A stretch of 64,000 nucleotides of DNA from Candidatus Hydrogenedentota bacterium (GCA_029556545.1 JAKQEQ010000049.1:19602-83601); one strand, 5' to 3'; shown: positions 55,151 to 64,000, numbered from the stretch's first letter. Notes: generated by a model not told the origin, from the sequence alone. Numbers and translations: made by a program.

Positions 55151-56288
55151 ATTCAGGCACGCCGCGCGGAATCATCATCAGGGCGTTCGCACAGCCTACC
55201 GCGCCAAGGTGCGCGGGGCCGTGATAGTCGATCGGCGTCACCTCGCCCGACTCGGCGACGGACGCGGGAAACCATCCCTGACGATCGGCTTTCTTGCGGC
55301 GGTACGGCGTCGCCAGCGGCGCGCGGAAAAGGGCGGGCGCGTACTCTCGCCCCATCAACGCATACAGAAAGGGCTTCACCAACAGTTCGCACTGCACGAA
55401 GGTAGACACGGGATTTCCCGGCAGGCCGATGCAGTACGTCGAGGCGCCTACCCCGAAGGTGGTGGGCTTGCCGGGTTTCACAGCGACCGAGTCAAAGAGA
55501 ATGTCGATCCCGTTTTTTCGCAGGGTATCGGGCACGAAGTCGAAGTCGCCCATGGACACGCCGCCGGAAAGCACGACAACGTCGTTCTCCGAGAGAGCGC
55601 GCCTTACAATGGTATCAAGCGCATCCGCCTCGTCCCGCGCAATCCCGTAATATGCAACAATCGCGCCCGCCTCCTCGATGTGGACGCATAGCTGCACGCT
55701 GTTGCTCGTGCGAATCTCGGCGGGGCCGGGTTGCCTGTCCGGTTCGACCAGTTCATCGCCGGTGGCGATGACGCCCACGCGCGGCCGGCGAGCCACCAAC
55801 GGACGGACGCAGCCGACCGATGCCAGCAAGCCGATTTGCTGCGGCCCGATGCGCGTACCCCGGCGCAGCACGATGTCGCCCGTGGTGGTGTCCTCGCCCC
55901 GCACGCAAATGTTGGTGTCGGTGTCGCGCTTTGTGAAATGTACGGCGGACGAGCCCGCGGGTTCCGTGTATTCCACCATGATGACGCAGTCCGCGCCCGG
56001 GGGAACCACGGCCCCGGTCATTATCTTCATGCACTCGCCCGGGCCGATGCCGCCCGCGGGCGGACGACCGGCCTGCACCACCCCAATAACCCGGAGCGGA
56101 CCGGGCAAGTCCGCGCGTCGGCAGGCGTAGCCGTCCATCGCCGCCTTGTCGAAGGGTGGCATATCGATATCCGACGGCACGTCCTCAGCAAGAACCCGGT
56201 TGGCGGCGTCGCGCAACGGCACACGTTCGGGTTCGAGCACTCGCGCATGGTCGAGCACGATACGCAGGGCTTCTTCATAGGTAATCAT
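55113..56288 (-). CDS. moeA: Molybdopterin molybdotransferase MoeA
   Basis: MoeA inserts molybdenum or tungsten into adenylated molybdopterin. The 391-residue protein has MPPFDKAAMDGYACR, MTGAVVPPGADCVIM, VGVIATGDELVEP, VVVLSGGVSMGDFDFV, VAVKPGKPTTFG and CIGLPGNPVST, covering all domains. ATG 56288 overlaps the stop of the MobB-like gene. Length is typical. Given the neighbouring AOR and tungstate-type transporter it may act with tungsten. Confidence 0.96.
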   Translation of the reverse strand: MITYEEALRIVLDHARVLEPERVPLRDAANRVLAEDVPSDIDMPPFDKAAMDGYACRRADLPGPLRVIGVVQAGRPPAGGIGPGECMKIMTGAVVPPGADCVIMVEYTEPAGSSAVHFTKRDTDTNICVRGEDTTTGDIVLRRGTRIGPQQIGLLASVGCVRPLVARRPRVGVIATGDELVEPDRQPGPAEIRTSNSVQLCVHIEEAGAIVAYYGIARDEADALDTIVRRALSENDVVVLSGGVSMGDFDFVPDTLRKNGIDILFDSVAVKPGKPTTFGVGASTYCIGLPGNPVSTFVQCELLVKPFLYALMGREYAPALFRAPLATPYRRKKADRQGWFPASVAESGEVTPIDYHGPAHLGAVGCANALMMIPRGVPEFEKGALVSVRPI

Positions 56289-56890
56289 GGCGCGCTCCGA
56301 TATTGCGTCGATTCCACACGGTCTTCCCCATCCAGGAGCCTCCATTGGCCGTTCTGAACAGCGATGCGTTCCGGCCCGAAGTCGAAGGCGCGCCCGTCGA
56401 AGCGCACGATGCGATCGGCGTGCGCGATTACCTCGCGCGCGGATTGCTTCACGCCCGAAACACCGGCGTGTTGAAACACGAGGAACACGCCGGGGGTCAC
56501 GACGCGGCGCAGGCTGTTCGACTCGCAGATCACCAGCGAGTTGCGACCGACCGCGTCCAGCAACGCGTGCGCGCCCGCCTCGATGTCGGCGTGCAGGACC
56601 CGTAGCCAGAAGACACGGTGCGCGCCGCTGCCCAGAAGCCGCTGCGTGTCTTTTGCCCCGCTTCCGTCCGTTTCCTCCGTGAGCAGGAAATTTCCCTCAA
56701 TCGACGTGCACACACCGCAACCCGCGCCCCCGCGCGGACACGCGCCGCCGCGCTCGCGTATGGCCGTCACCTTCGCCCCGGTAATCGACGCGGCGGCCGC
56801 CAGCCTGCGAATCAGCGCGCACGCGAAGGTCGTTTTCCCGGAATTTCGGTTGGCCGCGCCGATCATCAACATGTGCGGGGCGCAAATCAT
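56285..56890 (-). CDS. MobB-like P-loop protein
   Basis: The 201-residue protein has a P-loop GAANRNSGKTTFACALIRRL near the N-terminus and RVFWLRVLHADIEAGAHALL later, consistent with MobB-type GTPases that assist dinucleotide-cofactor maturation. Two cysteines in CPRGGAGCGVC could bind metal. It starts two nt after the ABC ATPase ends and overlaps moeA. The exact step is not settled by sequence. Confidence 0.7.
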   Translation of the reverse strand: MICAPHMLMIGAANRNSGKTTFACALIRRLAAAASITGAKVTAIRERGGACPRGGAGCGVCTSIEGNFLLTEETDGSGAKDTQRLLGSGAHRVFWLRVLHADIEAGAHALLDAVGRNSLVICESNSLRRVVTPGVFLVFQHAGVSGVKQSAREVIAHADRIVRFDGRAFDFGPERIAVQNGQWRLLDGEDRVESTQYRSAP

Positions 56891-56891
56891 G

Positions 56892-57953
56892 TCATTCTCC
56901 GATGAACCGGGCGGCCCCGGCCTTGAAGGAAACCCACACCGCCAACCCCTCGCGCAAGCCTATCCGCTCGACCGAACCGGGCGTGACCAGCGCGGCTATT
57001 TCCACGCCCGCGTCAACGTAGACCTCGACGCCGAGCCGCGCGGGCACGATTTCCCGAATGGTTCCCGGGAAACAGTTGCGCGCGCTCGACTCCGGCCTGG
57101 TCAACGACAGCGTGACGTCTTCGCTGCGCACGAGCAGCAACCCCGGGCCGGGCGGCGCGTCGGTAAGCGTGTGGAACGAGAGCCCGTTGCTTACAAAGAG
57201 CGCCTCTCCGGCGCGGTCCTCCGCGGGAGTCTCGAGGCGACCCTCGATGATGTTCCGAATGCCGACGAACCGGGCCACGAATTCCGACCGCGGATGCCGG
57301 AACACCTCGCCAGGCGGGCCGGTCTGGCGAATCGTGCCGTCCTCGATCACGCCCACCTGCGTCGCAAGCGAGAGCGCCTCCTCATAATCATGCGTCACGT
57401 GCAGGATAGTCCGCCCGCCGCGATGGATCGCGCGCAGCAACGCGCGCATCTCGCCGCGCGCGTGCGCGTCGAGCGCGGACAACGGTTCGTCCAGCAGCAG
57501 GCATTGCGGCTGTGTCGCCAACGCCCGCGCGAGGGCGACGCGCTGCGCCTCGCCGCCCGACAGCGTCGCGGGATATCGGCGCAGCAGTTCGCGCGTGCCG
57601 GTCTCCCGCGCCAGTTCCTCGACCCGATCGCGGACCAGCGCGCGCGGCATGCGTCGCGCGTGAAGGCCGTATGCGATGTTCCGGCGCACGGTCAGGTGGG
57701 GGAACAGTGCCCGGTCCTGGTAGACCAGCCCGAAGCCCCTGTGCCGAATACGCGCCCGCGTGATGTCCGCGCCGTGGAGAAGTATCCTGCCTTCGCGCAC
57801 GGGCGCCAGCCCGGCCAACGCTTCGAGCAGGACCGTCTTGCCCGCGCCGGACGCGCCCAGCAGCACGAAGTAGGCGCCGTCCTCCACCGTGAACGATACG
57901 TCACGGAGTGAGAAATCGCCCGCGCGGACGCGGAGGTGTTCAACGCGTAGCAT
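56892..57953 (-). CDS. wtpC: Molybdate/tungstate ABC transporter ATPase
   Basis: The 353-residue ATPase has Walker A GASGAGKT, the Q-loop GLVYQDRALFPHLTV, the signature LSGGEAQRVALARAL, and Walker B LLLDEPLSALD. A C-terminal TOBE-type domain (about 240-350) may bind the oxyanion. It energises the adjacent permease. It overlaps the permease end by 14 nt. The ModC and WtpC families cannot be separated by eye; the Wtp label follows the binding protein. Confidence 0.88.
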   Translation of the reverse strand: MLRVEHLRVRAGDFSLRDVSFTVEDGAYFVLLGASGAGKTVLLEALAGLAPVREGRILLHGADITRARIRHRGFGLVYQDRALFPHLTVRRNIAYGLHARRMPRALVRDRVEELARETGTRELLRRYPATLSGGEAQRVALARALATQPQCLLLDEPLSALDAHARGEMRALLRAIHRGGRTILHVTHDYEEALSLATQVGVIEDGTIRQTGPPGEVFRHPRSEFVARFVGIRNIIEGRLETPAEDRAGEALFVSNGLSFHTLTDAPPGPGLLLVRSEDVTLSLTRPESSARNCFPGTIREIVPARLGVEVYVDAGVEIAALVTPGSVERIGLREGLAVWVSFKAGAARFIGE

Positions 57954-58749
57954 GGTCAGGTCGCCTTGCCAGGAGTCGGATCACAAGGAAGAACACAAGA
58001 CACACGCCCAGGAACAAGGCGGCCACCGGCCGGGCGTACTTGAGGCCGAAAGCGCCGAACCGTTCGTAGATCAGCACGGGCGTCACGATGGGATGGTAGG
58101 CCACGACGGCGACCGCGCCGAATTCGCTCAAACCCCGGGCCCACATCAACACGAGTCCCGAGAGAATCGATCTCCAGGCCAGGGGCACGGATACCGTCGC
58201 GAAGACCCGCGCGGGCGACGCGCCCAAGTTCAACGCCGCCTTCTCGAAGCGCTCGGGAACGGCCGCGAAGCCGTCGCGTGCCGCGTTGATCAAGAAGGGC
58301 AGGCTCACAAACGCCATGGCGGCCATGATGCCGGGCGCGCCGCCCACGAAATGTATCCCGATACGTTCCGCCGCGCCGCCGACCACGCTCTTCGATGATA
58401 CGAACCCGAGAATGGCGATGCCCGCCGCGGAATGGGGCACGACGATGGGCAGGTCGATTATCGCGGAAACGAGGCCCTTGAGCGGGAAACTCCGCCGGGC
58501 CAGGAGATAGGCGAAAGGTATGGCCGCCACGGACAGCAACAAGGTCGCGGCCATCGAGGTCCAGAGGGTGAGCCAGATGCTATCGCGGACCTCGGGATCC
58601 GCGGCGGTCTCCGCCAACGTGGCAAACGGGCTTCCCAGGACCATGCCCGCGAGCGGCGCGATCAGAAACAACAATACCAGTCCGCCGCAGAATGCGAAGA
58701 CCAAGGTCAGAGGTTCCGCGCCGCGTATTGTGTCAATTTGTGAATTCAT
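57940..58749 (-). CDS. wtpB: Molybdate/tungstate ABC transporter permease
   Basis: The 269-residue inner-membrane protein has about six helices and the EAA loop (INAARDGFAAVPERFEKAALNLGASPARVF) typical of ModB/WtpB-type permeases. Start 58749 overlaps the binding-protein stop by four nt. It forms the transmembrane channel of the oxyanion importer. Confidence 0.9.
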   Translation of the reverse strand: MNSQIDTIRGAEPLTLVFAFCGGLVLLFLIAPLAGMVLGSPFATLAETAADPEVRDSIWLTLWTSMAATLLLSVAAIPFAYLLARRSFPLKGLVSAIIDLPIVVPHSAAGIAILGFVSSKSVVGGAAERIGIHFVGGAPGIMAAMAFVSLPFLINAARDGFAAVPERFEKAALNLGASPARVFATVSVPLAWRSILSGLVLMWARGLSEFGAVAVVAYHPIVTPVLIYERFGAFGLKYARPVAALFLGVCLVFFLVIRLLARRPDHATR

Positions 58750-59702
58750 GGCTTCACCGCGAACCTCTTGAGGGCCTCGGGGATCCGGTCGTAGGAAGCC
58801 GACGGCGACGGCACGACACCGGGCTGCCCGTTGCGTTCGAGTATTGCCAGGCCCTTATCGCGTTCGAGGAGAAACGTGACAAAGGCGATCGCGGCGCGGG
58901 GATTGGGCGCGTTCTTCGGAATGGTCACGCCATAGATCATCGGTTCGCCGTATTGCGTGACGAAGGCGCCCGGCGCATTCCCCGAAATCTCGACGGACAC
59001 CGAACGGTAGTGTGCGGCGAACTCCGGTCGCTTCAGGTTGATTTCGTCGGGCAGGGACAACCACCGCAGGTCGTGCTGTTCGGCCACCGAACGGTATATG
59101 AAGAGATAGTCAATGGCCCCCGTTTCCAGAAGCGCCAGCAGGTCGGTCTCCTTGGGGCGAATAAACCGCCTATCCTTCTCCATGATCCGCTCGGCTAGGC
59201 CCGGGACCCCGTAGTGGCGCGCGGCGAGCTGGGCCGTGAAGATGGTCCGATAGCCGCAAGGGTCGGAGTTCGGATCGGACCGGCCATACATCACGTCCTT
59301 GCGCAGGAGCACCTCGTGCCAGTTGTCCCGCGTGATCTTGCCGGCGAGCGCCGATTCGTCCGTGTACGCGATTACCATTTCGTTTCCCGCGAACTTGATG
59401 CTCCAGTCCGCGTGATCCGGCATGAGCATGTTGTCGATTACGGCGTAGTCGGCGGACACGAGTACGTCGCACGCGCGGCCGAGGTCCGTCAGCTTGCGGG
59501 CGCATTCGCGGCTTCCCGCGGCCTCGCACAGAATCCGCACGGACGGGTGCTCCCGACGGAACGCCTCGGCCACCTCCTTGATCGGGACAGACAGGCTGCC
59601 GGCGTGGAAAATCATCAAGTCGCCCGAGACCGCCTCCGGCCCCATACTGAGCAGGACGGCCCCGGCACAAACCACCGACCGGCTGACAGGCAAGATACTC
59701 AT
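58746..59702 (-). CDS. wtpA: Tungstate/molybdate-binding protein (WtpA-like)
   Basis: The 318-residue protein has a signal peptide and the WtpA/TupA-type beginning MIFHAGSLSVPIKEVAEAF. It continues with EAAGSRECARKLTDLGRACDVLVSAD, NEMVIAYTDESALAG, NWHEVLLRKDVMYGRSDPNSDPCGYRT, and PFAVTIPKNAPN-like later segments. The SDPNSDPCGYR motif is characteristic of WtpA. ATG 59702 overlaps the stop of the ModE-like gene (ATGA). WtpA proteins bind both molybdate and tungstate, preferring tungstate in known cases. Confidence 0.9.
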   Translation of the reverse strand: MSILPVSRSVVCAGAVLLSMGPEAVSGDLMIFHAGSLSVPIKEVAEAFRREHPSVRILCEAAGSRECARKLTDLGRACDVLVSADYAVIDNMLMPDHADWSIKFAGNEMVIAYTDESALAGKITRDNWHEVLLRKDVMYGRSDPNSDPCGYRTIFTAQLAARHYGVPGLAERIMEKDRRFIRPKETDLLALLETGAIDYLFIYRSVAEQHDLRWLSLPDEINLKRPEFAAHYRSVSVEISGNAPGAFVTQYGEPMIYGVTIPKNAPNPRAAIAFVTFLLERDKGLAILERNGQPGVVPSPSASYDRIPEALKRFAVKP

Positions 59703-60073
59703 GTTCCCATCCGCTCTTTCCATCGGGCAAAGGCCCGCTCCGTGTACAGCTTGCACTCGGTGCGGAACCGCGCATATTCCGTTAGCCATTTGCGGCCTGT
59801 GTCGCTGAGGCGGCTCTCGCCGCCTTCCGCGCCGCCGCGCCGCCGTTCAAGAAAAGTCACGCCCAACGCGCGCTCCGCGTCGCGTAAGTCGCCCCAGGCC
59901 TTCCGGTAACTGATGCCCAGCGCGTCCGCGGCGGCCCGGAGCGACCCGGTGCGATGAATCGCGTCGAGCAACCGCCACTTGCCCTCGCCGAAGACGCCTT
60001 TGCCGTCCAAGCTCAGCCACAGCTTGACTCCGACACGGACATCGGCAGGAACCGCGCATCGCGCACCGTCCAT
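59699..60073 (-). CDS. ModE-like winged-helix regulator (N-terminal domain only)
   Basis: The 124-residue protein matches the LysR-type winged helix of ModE (GEGKWRLLDAIHRTGSLRAAADALGISYRKAWGDLRDAERALG). It lacks the C-terminal TOBE/Mop domains that bind molybdate in ModE. It probably regulates the transport and cofactor operon in response to molybdate or tungstate, directly or through another sensor. ATG 60073 shares its A with the preceding TGA. Confidence 0.82.
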   Translation of the reverse strand: MDGARCAVPADVRVGVKLWLSLDGKGVFGEGKWRLLDAIHRTGSLRAAADALGISYRKAWGDLRDAERALGVTFLERRRGGAEGGESRLSDTGRKWLTEYARFRTECKLYTERAFARWKERMGT

Positions 60074-60261
60074 CAGAAGCATCCCAACTGGCAGCCCGTG
60101 ATTTTCACGTCCTGTTCGTTGCAGACACGCCCGATATCGGAAACCGGGACGGCGAGACGCTTCGCAAGCGCAAACGCCTCCGCGCAGGGCAGCGCGGCCG
60201 CGCCATCCTTGCCCCGCGCCGCGGCGATCACGGCCGCGACCAGTTCCTCCCACGTAGTCAT
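60073..60261 (-). CDS. Small protein with C-terminal ITGCQLGCF motif
   Basis: This 62-residue protein has a helical body (WEELVAAVIAAARGKDG, AEAFALAKRLAVPVSDIGRVC) and ends DVKITGCQLGCF, with three cysteines in the last 18 residues (VCNEQDVKITGCQLGC). I recall similar small proteins near molybdenum/tungsten genes but cannot name a function. It overlaps the ModE-like gene and follows the AOR gene by 73 nt, so it belongs to the operon. It could bind a metal or cluster. Confidence 0.7.
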   Translation of the reverse strand: MTTWEELVAAVIAAARGKDGAAALPCAEAFALAKRLAVPVSDIGRVCNEQDVKITGCQLGCF

Positions 60262-60334
60262 GGCGGTCTCCCTTCGTTATGTTCGTTGCTGCATATCGCT
60301 CGTCCGGTTGTCCCCCGCCGGTATCGGGGGAACA

Positions 60335-62230
60335 TCAGACGAGGCGCAGGCTCTTCTTCTTGCGCTCCGTGGGCACGCCGGAGGCGTCCCAGCCGCGAAT
60401 CTTGTAGTACTGCTTCTTCATTTTGCCGAGGTGCACGCACGTGCGCGGGTCACCTTCGACCTGCGGCTCGTCTGTAAGCCGTTTGGGCAGGCCGTCGTCC
60501 GCCGCGGTAAGCCCCATGCGAATGTTGAGGAGCCGTTCGAGGTTGAATCCGCGCTCGCCCATATCCTTGAGCGCGCCGACGGTCACCTTCATGCCGGTCA
60601 CGGCGCTGAGGGCCTTCGTATAGGGAAACAGCGGCAGATGAATGGGCAGGAATCTGCCCGGCAGCTTGTTGAGCAGATTCACGGTCGCGCCGGAGTAAGG
60701 CAGCACGGCGTTAACGATGCGCCCGATGAGGCTGTCCTGATGCGAGATCAGCCAGCCCGGGTAAAACGAGAACAGCGGGAAGAGGCAACACCCGGCCGCC
60801 GACACGCCCTCCATCAGATTCTGATTCAGCACGTTCATCGCAGCCTTGGCGCGCGTCGTGTACGGGTTCATGCCCAGTCCGAGTCCCTCCATCAGCACCA
60901 TGTAGCCGGCGTTCAGGTGGCAGCCGCCTCGGTTCGCCGTGGCGTACCCCAAGCCCTGGCCCACCGCGCCGCGCGGCTCGTAGGCCGCGAGTTCAAGTCC
61001 TTTTGCGTGAATGGCGAATTCGCCGCCGCCGAACCGTTGCGCGAGTCGCTTCGTGCCTTCGGCAAGCTGGTCACCGATGCCCCGCCGGTAGGCGATATCT
61101 TCCATGATCTCGGCAAGGCGGTCCGTCTTTCCGAACGCGAGCCCGCAATCCCACAGGCCCTTTTCCTGGAGTTCCATGGCGAAGCCGATGCAGCCCCCGG
61201 TGCTGATCGTGTCCATGCCCAGTTCGTCCAACTGGTAATTCCATTGCATGATGCGTTCGAGGTCGTTGTTCTCGAGATTCGGGCCGAGCAGCCCGAGGGT
61301 CTCGAGCTCGGGGCCCTTCACCCGCTTGCCGTTTACCTCGACCAGTCGCCCACATTTGATAATGCACGTGGTGCAGCCCACGTTCCTGATCAGGTATTTC
61401 TCGGCCAGCGTCTGGCCGGAGAGCATGTCGTAATCCTTGAACTGGCCGTATTTGTAGTTTCGCGTGGCGAGCAGCCGGTGCTGCTGCATGAGACGGAGCA
61501 GGAACCCGGTCCCGTACTTCGGCAAGGCGTCGCCCGTGAGCGGATGTTCCTTCAGCAGCTTGACCCAGCCGCGTACCACCTTCTTCAATCGGTCGCGGTT
61601 GTGCACAGTGGCGCTCTTGGACCCCGTCGCGGTCACGGCCTTGAGGTTCTTCGCGCCCATGACCGCGCCCATACCGGTGCGGCCCGCGGTGCGGTCGCCG
61701 CTGAACACGCAGGCGTAGCGGACCAGATGTTCGCCCGCGGGCCCGATCACGATCTTGCCGCGGCCCTCACCGAGTGCTTCCTGCGTTTCGCCCGTGGTCT
61801 TCCCCCAGAGGTCTCCGGCCTCGTGAAAGACAACGTCTTCTTCCGTTATCTCGATCCAGACCGGCGCTGTCGCCTTGCCCTTGATAACCAGCGCGTCATA
61901 GCCCGCCTTCTTCAGTTTGAGTCCGAAATCGCCGCCGCAGTTCGATGAGGCGCATAGCCCCGTCAACGGCGAGATTGCCGAGATGTTGAACCGGCTCGAC
62001 GACGGCACGGACGTGCCCGTCAGGGGCCCCGTCGATACGACCAGCAGGTTGTCCGGCGCATAGGCGTCCGTGCCCGCCGCGATATTGTCATAGAGTATCT
62101 TGGCGGCCATGATCTTGCCGCCGAGATACAGGGCGCGGTCCGCGTCAATCCATGGATACTCATCCACTTCCCGCGTGGTGAGGTCCACGCGCAGCACCTT
62201 GCCCGCATAACCGCCGTATCGACTACTCAC
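60335..62230 (-). CDS. Aldehyde:ferredoxin oxidoreductase (tungstopterin enzyme)
   Basis: AOR-family enzymes oxidise aldehydes or other carbonyls with ferredoxin, using a tungsten bis-pterin and a [4Fe-4S] cluster. The 631-residue protein begins SSRYGGYAGKVLRVDLTTREVDEY, with VSTGPLTGTSVPSSSRF, GAVMGAKNLKAVTATG and the cluster motif CTTCIIKC (C286, C289, C293); the fourth ligand is likely in AAGCCLF. GTG 62230 is chosen because GGGAG lies eight nt upstream and the protein then starts like the family. It heads the cofactor operon, which contains everything from uptake to metal insertion. Confidence 0.93.
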   Translation of the reverse strand: MSSRYGGYAGKVLRVDLTTREVDEYPWIDADRALYLGGKIMAAKILYDNIAAGTDAYAPDNLLVVSTGPLTGTSVPSSSRFNISAISPLTGLCASSNCGGDFGLKLKKAGYDALVIKGKATAPVWIEITEEDVVFHEAGDLWGKTTGETQEALGEGRGKIVIGPAGEHLVRYACVFSGDRTAGRTGMGAVMGAKNLKAVTATGSKSATVHNRDRLKKVVRGWVKLLKEHPLTGDALPKYGTGFLLRLMQQHRLLATRNYKYGQFKDYDMLSGQTLAEKYLIRNVGCTTCIIKCGRLVEVNGKRVKGPELETLGLLGPNLENNDLERIMQWNYQLDELGMDTISTGGCIGFAMELQEKGLWDCGLAFGKTDRLAEIMEDIAYRRGIGDQLAEGTKRLAQRFGGGEFAIHAKGLELAAYEPRGAVGQGLGYATANRGGCHLNAGYMVLMEGLGLGMNPYTTRAKAAMNVLNQNLMEGVSAAGCCLFPLFSFYPGWLISHQDSLIGRIVNAVLPYSGATVNLLNKLPGRFLPIHLPLFPYTKALSAVTGMKVTVGALKDMGERGFNLERLLNIRMGLTAADDGLPKRLTDEPQVEGDPRTCVHLGKMKKQYYKIRGWDASGVPTERKKKSLRLV

Positions 62231-62422
62231 GTTACAGCTCCCGATGCGTCGTCGAATCCGTGCTTCCCCGCGTCCTATGAAAGCGACCCCGCATCCCCGC
62301 CCGCGCACTGTAGCACAATTTTCCGGCCAACCCAACCTGGACGATCCCGGCGTGGACAAGGGTGTGTCGGAATCCCGGAACGGCTGTAGATACGCGCCGA
62401 TGACGCCTACACGGGCCTTCGC

Positions 62423-63832
62423 TTAGCGTGTTTCCACGTCCGGAAGCGTCTCCAGGATATTGCAGACGTAGTCGTAGGGAGGGACGACGGAAAAGTACGC
62501 CAGACCGAGCCGAACAATGACAAGTTTCCGGGAGGGAATCACGACAATCTTCTGACCTTCAAATCCCGACGCATGGAAGGTGTCGTCGGGCAGGGGAACG
62601 CCCCGGGCTTCGGCCCTGGCGCGTTCTTTGTGGGACGGCAGCCACCAGTGGGCGCCGTATTGGCCTTGCGCGGCGGTCGGCGTGGCGGTTCGCGCGTAGA
62701 CGCACCAACCTTCCGGGAGAATACGATCGCCCCGCCACACGCCGTCATGCATATAGAGCAGACCGAAGCGGGCGAAATCCCGCGCGGTGGCGTGAAGAAA
62801 CGACGAAAACACAAAGGTCCCGGAGGCGTCCGCCTCGACCACCGCGCCGCGCATGCCAATCCTGCCGAAGAGTTCTCGATAGGGCAGGGCATAGTAGGCG
62901 TCATCGCCGTAGGCTTGACGCAGGATCAGCGAGAGGATATTGGTGCTGCCGCTGGCATAGGCCCAGACTGTATCCACGGGGTATTTCAGCGGCATACGTG
63001 CGGCGTATCGCGCGCAATCCGGCGCGAGGAAGAGCATGCTGGTCAGGTCGCTCGGGGGCAGGAAGTCGAATTCCCCAAAGGAAAGTCCGCTGCTCATCCG
63101 CAGCAGCATATCAATGGTGATGGCGGAACGCGGGTCCTGGGCGTCACGCCAGAGCGGCGCCGGAGCATTGATGTCCACCTTGCCTTGGCGGACCGCGATG
63201 CCGTACAGCGCATGCAGGATGCTCTTTGCCATGGACCACGACGGCCAGCGCTGGTCCGGACCGAACCCCGCCGCGTACCGCTCCGCGACGATAACGTCGT
63301 CATATACCACGAGCACGGCGTGCGTGCGCCGCTTGCGCAAGCGGCTGGGCTCATCAAACATCTGGTCCACCACCGCGGCCAAGCGCGCCTCATCTATCCC
63401 TGCCGGCCTCAGTTTTGCGGCGGGGGCATCGCCAACGGGCCAGGGCTGATCGGCCAGATGCGCCAAGTCGGGCATCAGGTCCGGGCGAGCCTGTCGCCGC
63501 AGCGCCTCGATATCGCCGTCGTGCGCGAGCGCCACGCCGAGTCCCTCACGATAGACCGCGGTCTTCTTTCGGCGCGAGAGGGTCCACGCCGTTACCGTCT
63601 TGCCCTCGCGATCAATCGCGTATTTGAGGAAAGGCACAATGCCGAGTTCCTCCGACGCGACGGACTCCGGCGTCCGGCCGGCGATGAATACCCCCGAAGC
63701 CATCAGCTTGGCGCCATAGGCCGCGCCGACATCCGCACTCGCCCACAGAAACCATGCGATCCCGCCCAACCCCGCGAGCAGGACCAATACGACGCCAATC
63801 AACACGAACCGCAGCAACTTCCTTATGCGCAT
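62423..63832 (-). CDS. Membrane-anchored serine hydrolase (beta-lactamase/class C-like family)
   Basis: The 469-residue protein has an N-terminal membrane helix (FVLIGVVLVLLAGLGGIAWFLW) and a periplasmic beta-lactamase-like domain with the SxxK motif WSMAKSI, a YAS motif in VWAYASGSTN, and HASGFEGQ in the place of KTG. Such proteins are esterases or peptidases of the AmpC/EstB/DD-peptidase superfamily (PF00144). ATG 63832 has GGAGG upstream. The 192 bp between it and the AOR start hold no gene. Confidence 0.85.
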   Translation of the reverse strand: MRIRKLLRFVLIGVVLVLLAGLGGIAWFLWASADVGAAYGAKLMASGVFIAGRTPESVASEELGIVPFLKYAIDREGKTVTAWTLSRRKKTAVYREGLGVALAHDGDIEALRRQARPDLMPDLAHLADQPWPVGDAPAAKLRPAGIDEARLAAVVDQMFDEPSRLRKRRTHAVLVVYDDVIVAERYAAGFGPDQRWPSWSMAKSILHALYGIAVRQGKVDINAPAPLWRDAQDPRSAITIDMLLRMSSGLSFGEFDFLPPSDLTSMLFLAPDCARYAARMPLKYPVDTVWAYASGSTNILSLILRQAYGDDAYYALPYRELFGRIGMRGAVVEADASGTFVFSSFLHATARDFARFGLLYMHDGVWRGDRILPEGWCVYARTATPTAAQGQYGAHWWLPSHKERARAEARGVPLPDDTFHASGFEGQKIVVIPSRKLVIVRLGLAYFSVVPPYDYVCNILETLPDVETR

Positions 63833-64000
63833 CCTGGCGCCCTCCCTCGCGGGCAATAGTAGCCGGGAATTCGCGGTACTTCCACCCGTCGTTGCGGCAG
63901 AACTGGCAATTTGCGAACTCCGGTCGGAGCGCATCAGCGACCTTGCACGGCCATCGGCGTCCGGGTCTCGAGATCGACGGCGACGGGGGGGGGGCGGGCG
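63833..64000. other. Right-end intergenic stretch
   Basis: I see no gene in these 168 bases. They lie upstream of the serine-hydrolase gene, so they may hold its promoter. They end in a G10 run near 63984-63993. Confidence 0.4.

Noticed and set aside
63984..63993. G10 run at the right edge as a biological feature
   Set aside because: Homopolymers at a window end may be a sequence artefact and nothing else supports a function.

Overview
The window is high-GC bacterial chromosome, densely packed with convergent and overlapping genes. It suggests a Gram-negative, heterotrophic member of a deep lineage near the Hydrogenedentota, Planctomycetota or Verrucomicrobiota. The hints are two large prepilin-like proteins with N-terminal [18 protein letters not shown] helices and a C-terminal H-x9-DG type motif, several Gfo/Idh/MocA oxidoreductases and sugar-phosphate isomerases, outer-membrane efflux and TolB-like proteins, and many short hairpin repeats between genes. 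This assignment is an inference; there is no rRNA or marker gene that settles it.

The most striking region is 3357-14808 on the minus strand. Eleven consecutive, tightly spaced or overlapping genes combine the parts of two protein-tagging systems. In transcription order they encode an FHA-like/RING-like protein, an E1/ThiF-type activating enzyme, an E2/UBC-fold protein, an unknown protein, a YukD/ubiquitin-like beta-grasp protein, a JAB/JAMM peptidase, an ARC/Mpa-type proteasomal AAA ATPase, a Dop-like enzyme, a 66-residue Pup/UBact-like modifier ending in Gly-Ala-Gln, a PafA-like ligase, and a ClpA-D1-like AAA protein. A transmembrane Ser/Thr kinase lies just downstream on the same strand (1-2943, cut by the window edge). 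No 20S proteasome subunit gene is present in the window. The proposed logic is that the small Gln-ending protein is deamidated and conjugated by the Dop/PafA pair and delivered to the ARC ATPase, while the beta-grasp protein is handled by E1, E2, RING and JAB. Whether the two arms interact is unknown.

Region 15-21 kb: a Tat-exported Gfo/Idh protein, a membrane acyltransferase-like protein, an unrecognised enzyme, a ComM/YifB ATPase and a TolB-like propeller. Region 21.6-36 kb: a periplasmic-binding-protein/TolC fusion, a secreted alpha-barrel-like protein, a YfhO-type membrane protein, sugar catabolism genes (three Gfo/Idh proteins in the window, a cupin/phosphomannose-isomerase-like protein, a TIM-barrel isomerase), an acyl-CoA dehydrogenase, MsrA, and an MNT/HEPN toxin-antitoxin pair whose HEPN gene carries an in-frame TGA. 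Region 35.8-41.5 kb: a repeat-bearing acidic coiled-coil protein, an FmdB-type zinc ribbon, and the arginine genes argD-argF-argG. Region 41.5-51 kb: an orphan HicB, a prepilin, rsmD, nrdR followed by an RNR-like protein with no glycyl-radical domain, a PI-PLC-like protein, ilvD and a DUF4382 lipoprotein.

Region 51.4-62.2 kb is a nearly continuous minus-strand pterin-cofactor operon: a tungsten-type aldehyde:ferredoxin oxidoreductase, a small Cys protein, a ModE-like regulator, a Wtp/Tup-like tungstate/molybdate ABC transporter, a MobB-like GTPase, MoeA, MoaA, MoaC, a prepilin, a small sulfite-oxidase-fold protein and a MOSC-Mog fusion. It imports the oxyanion, builds the cofactor and supplies the AOR. 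A serine hydrolase follows at the right end.
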